DNA of 64,000 nt from positions 1 through 64,000 of the forward strand of contig JBEKBJ010000006.1 in assembly GCA_050015455.1 (NCBI GenBank), read 5' to 3'. The translations under genes and the position numbers were made by a program. This DNA comes from JAGDMS01 sp050015455. Lineage in GTDB: Bacteria; Desulfobacterota; Binatia; HRBIN30. This document shows, in pieces, positions 61,711 to 64,000 of this stretch; position 1 is the stretch's first letter, and every line of letters starts with the position of its first letter. The notes beneath the pieces are model-generated. The model searched no databases and was not told the origin of the DNA. It saw only the letters and a program-made list of their open reading frames with translations.

Positions 61711-63675
61711 ATGCGCAGGTACAGACCTCTATTGTGGGCGGCGATCACCTGCGTGCTCATGCAGCCCCACGCCGGCATCGCCGATGCGCAAGAGACGCAA
61801 CTTCCGGAGGTCGTGATCACGGCGACGCGCACCCAGACGCGGGTGGAGGACACGGCCAGCTCGGTGTCGGTGATCGACGGCAGTGACATCGTCGAGCGTG
61901 GCCAATCGACGGTCGCCGATGCCTTGCGCGGCACACCGGGATTGGATGTCAACCAGTTCGGATCGCCCGGCCAAGGCTCGTTGCTGTCGATCCGGGGATC
62001 CGCACCGGACCAGGTCTTGGTGCTGCTCGATGGAGTCGAGGTTAATACGCCGACCATCGGGCAATTCGACTTCGCGAACCTCACCAGCGACAATATCGAT
62101 CGTATCGAAGTGGTGCGCGGCGGCGGCATGCTCTACGGCTCCGAGGCCATCGGCGGCGTCGTCAACGTGCTCACGCAGCGCGGCGCAGGTCCGTTCCATC
62201 TGCTGGCCAGCGCCGAAGGCGGCAGCGCCTTCACCTTTCATGAAACCGCAGGGATCAACGGCGCCCAGGGCCCCTTTTCGCTGGCCGCCACGGCCTCGTT
62301 CCTGACCAGCGACGGCTTCCGCTCGATCAACAGCGACTATCGGAATTTCTCCACCGTCTGGCGCGCCGACTTGGATGTCTTGCCCACGGGAACCCTGCGC
62401 GGGTTCGTGCGCTACAGCGATGCCCGGACCGGATTGGCGAATTTCAACGTGGCCGAGGGGCGGCTCGATCCCGAGGCGTACAGCCGTGACAACTTCTTTC
62501 TGGCGAAAGGCGAGTGGGAGCACGCCGTCACCGACACGCTGAACTATCGGGCCGCGCTCTCGTTTGTCCGCGACAATCCCCGCTACCGCGACAGCACGAT
62601 CGATGACGAGGGTGACCTCGAGCCGGTGGTCATCAGCCATTCGCCGAGCGAAATCATTGCCGCCGATACCCAGGTGAACTATCTGTGGCATGACACTGCC
62701 TTGAGCACCGTCGGTCTCGAGTACAAGGAGCAGTGGGCGGACATCTACAAACTGGAACCCGACTCGTCCGACTTGGATAACCAACCGGACATCGCCGATA
62801 ACCGGGGCAATCGTTCGATCGTCGGCGTCTATGGGCAGGAACAACTCAAGCTGCTCGACGACACGCTGCACGGCGTCGGGAACGTTCGCTACGACCACTA
62901 CGATGTGTTCGGCAGCCAGGTCACCTGCTCGGGGTCCGGCACGTATCTGATTCGGCCGACCAACACGCGACTCAAGGTCAGCTACGCGGAAGCGTTTCGC
63001 GCGCCCGCGTTTGACGAACTGTTCGGCGCACTCGGCAATCCCAATCTCAAGCCCGAGACCAGTTGGGAGATTGATGCGGGCCTGGCACAGGAGCTGTTTG
63101 ACACCCGGCTCCGCTTCGAGCCCACCTACTTCTATCGCGAAGTCAAGAATCTCATCGAGGAGGTCGAAGACGAGCTGCCGCCGGTCGGGGGTGTTCCCGA
63201 GGAAGAGGGCACGCGCAACGTCCCGAGCACGCGCATCCAAGGCGTCGAGCTCATCGCGAAGCTCCAGGCCACGACCTGGCTGACGTTGGCGAGCAATTAC
63301 ACCTATCTCAATTTCGTCACCCCCACGGGTGCGCTCGTCAATCGCCCACGGCATCGCGGGTCGTTTACAGCGGTGGGGCGCTGGAGCGATCTTTTTGGTC
63401 CCGGGGACCAGGGTGTGGCAGACCTCACCGTCTACGCCGTCGGCCGCCGCGAGAGCCCCAATCCCTTCGATCAGGAGGAGCCGTTCTCGCCGGCACCGAT
63501 CGGTGGATACGCGCGCGTCGACGTGGCGTTCTCCTACCGCTTCGCGGGGCGCTTGGCACCGCTGACCGCGACCGCGTCAGCGCGCAACCTATTCAATCGG
63601 GACTACGCCGAATCAATCGGCTTTCCTGCCCCGCCGGCGAACTTTCTCGTTGGATTCCGCTATACCCTCGGGTGA
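61711..63675 (+). CDS. TonB-dependent outer-membrane receptor
   Basis: A 654-residue receptor. The signal peptide ends near GIADAQ; a TonB-box-like and plug start read LPEVVITATRTQTRVEDTASSVSVID. The plug continues ADALRGTPGLDVNQFGSPGQGSLLSIRGS, VLVLLDGVEVN and RIEVVRGGGMLYGSEAIGGVVNVLT. Twenty-two-strand barrel segments follow, ending FLVGFRYTLG. The BtuB-like form suggests uptake of cobalamin-type or other hydrophobic solutes; given the neighbouring molybdenum enzyme it may import that substrate (inference). GAGGAGGGG lies just before ATG 61711, preferred over a Met ten codons upstream. Confidence 0.92.
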   Translation: MRRYRPLLWAAITCVLMQPHAGIADAQETQLPEVVITATRTQTRVEDTASSVSVIDGSDIVERGQSTVADALRGTPGLDVNQFGSPGQGSLLSIRGSAPDQVLVLLDGVEVNTPTIGQFDFANLTSDNIDRIEVVRGGGMLYGSEAIGGVVNVLTQRGAGPFHLLASAEGGSAFTFHETAGINGAQGPFSLAATASFLTSDGFRSINSDYRNFSTVWRADLDVLPTGTLRGFVRYSDARTGLANFNVAEGRLDPEAYSRDNFFLAKGEWEHAVTDTLNYRAALSFVRDNPRYRDSTIDDEGDLEPVVISHSPSEIIAADTQVNYLWHDTALSTVGLEYKEQWADIYKLEPDSSDLDNQPDIADNRGNRSIVGVYGQEQLKLLDDTLHGVGNVRYDHYDVFGSQVTCSGSGTYLIRPTNTRLKVSYAEAFRAPAFDELFGALGNPNLKPETSWEIDAGLAQELFDTRLRFEPTYFYREVKNLIEEVEDELPPVGGVPEEEGTRNVPSTRIQGVELIAKLQATTWLTLASNYTYLNFVTPTGALVNRPRHRGSFTAVGRWSDLFGPGDQGVADLTVYAVGRRESPNPFDQEEPFSPAPIGGYARVDVAFSYRFAGRLAPLTATASARNLFNRDYAESIGFPAPPANFLVGFRYTLG

Positions 63676-64000
63676 CAGGCTTCGCAGGCGCGACTTCAGG
63701 CGCATGATCGCGGAGTTCTGAGCCGACGAGGGTACCAAGCGAAATCGTGTAATTCCCCGGCTCAGCGGACGCCGATCACAGCGGGCCTTAACCCGGAAAT
63801 TTGCATGCCTGCACCCGGCGGGCCAATCAAAGCGCCCTTCACGCAAAGTCGATGACTGATGCAGCGGAATCACGCGACGAGAGAAAACGCCAAGGCATCC
63901 CCAGGGTTCTGTAGGTGGCACATCAGATGTTCTGGTCGACAACGGCCGAGCGCCCGACCGTTTTTCTCAAAACCGCGCCATGAGTGCACCGCGGACTTGA
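63676..64000. other. Intergenic end of window
   Basis: About 325 bp without a recognisable gene, RNA or repeat. Minus-strand open frames are Arg-rich and lack start signals. The last 100 bp could be the beginning of a feature that continues beyond the window. Confidence 0.4.

Noticed and set aside
61729..63354. 541-residue minus-strand frame
   Set aside because: Antisense to the TonB receptor, which has clear plug and barrel motifs.
63613..63942. Minus-strand frame of about 109 residues at the end of the window
   Set aside because: Arg/Ser-rich, overlaps the end of the TonB receptor, no start signal and no motif.

Overview
The window is about 64 kb of high-GC, gene-dense DNA from an uncultivated-type Gram-negative bacterium. 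No rRNA, tRNA, CRISPR array or complete mobile element was seen. Gram-negative signs are a TonB-dependent receptor, many lipoproteins with lipoboxes, an RpoH-type sigma factor and a quinone-linked DHODH. Tandem secreted proteins with dockerin-like calcium loops and enormous Thr/Pro tracts, a B12-dependent ribonucleotide reductase and a hydrocarbon/steroid-type molybdenum dehydrogenase suggest a deltaproteobacterium-like lineage such as Candidatus Binatota (Desulfobacterota_B). That assignment is inference from gene content, not from a marker gene.

Layout. 0.3-3.8 kb: flavin oxidoreductase, arsenate-reductase-like ArsC, alpha/beta hydrolase and PPOX protein. 3.9-13.4 kb: the most unusual region, six consecutive same-strand secreted-protein genes. 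Two are dockerin + Thr/Pro tract + conserved C-domain proteins; four are tandem paralogs of a Cys-rich family I do not recognise. The run closes with a strong rho-independent terminator. 13.6-20.2 kb: two-component genes, including a histidine kinase broken at a G9 run, and a DAHP synthase with an altered substrate motif. 20.3-25.4 kb: a minus-strand run with a sulfur carrier, a TtuA-type tRNA thiolase, TrmI (m1A58) and a formyl-THF cyclo-ligase-like gene. 25.6-34.1 kb: rpoZ, dnaJ, a CbpM/MerR-like gene, rpoH, a ThDP enzyme, a CinA-domain protein, engB (apparent CTG start), DUF72 and a lipoprotein. 34.1-45.7 kb: an S74-chaperone remnant, a methyltransferase, a DciA-like gene, nrdJ with predicted NrdR boxes, TetR, a lytic transglycosylase, a flavoprotein, pyrD and a Kef-type antiporter. 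46.2-51.9 kb: small envelope lipoproteins and a VapBC-like pair. 52.1-56.5 kb: a 1,319-residue secreted CehA/McbA-type protein carrying the same kind of Cys-rich cassettes as the 8.5-13.4 kb family. 56.7-63.7 kb: a MerR-type regulator, a two-subunit molybdenum oxidoreductase and a TonB receptor.

How the genes work together. The TtuB/TtuA/TrmI trio would act on neighbouring T-loop positions of tRNA (s2T54 and m1A58). The dnaJ/CbpM-like/rpoH block is a heat-shock module without DnaK. The 56.7-63.7 kb block reads as a regulated module for oxidising a hydrophobic substrate with a dedicated outer-membrane importer. The secreted families at 4-13 kb and 52-56 kb share cassette architecture and look like components of one cell-surface programme. 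Three copies of a small uncharacterised envelope protein family occur at 30.9, 50.2 and 51.5 kb.
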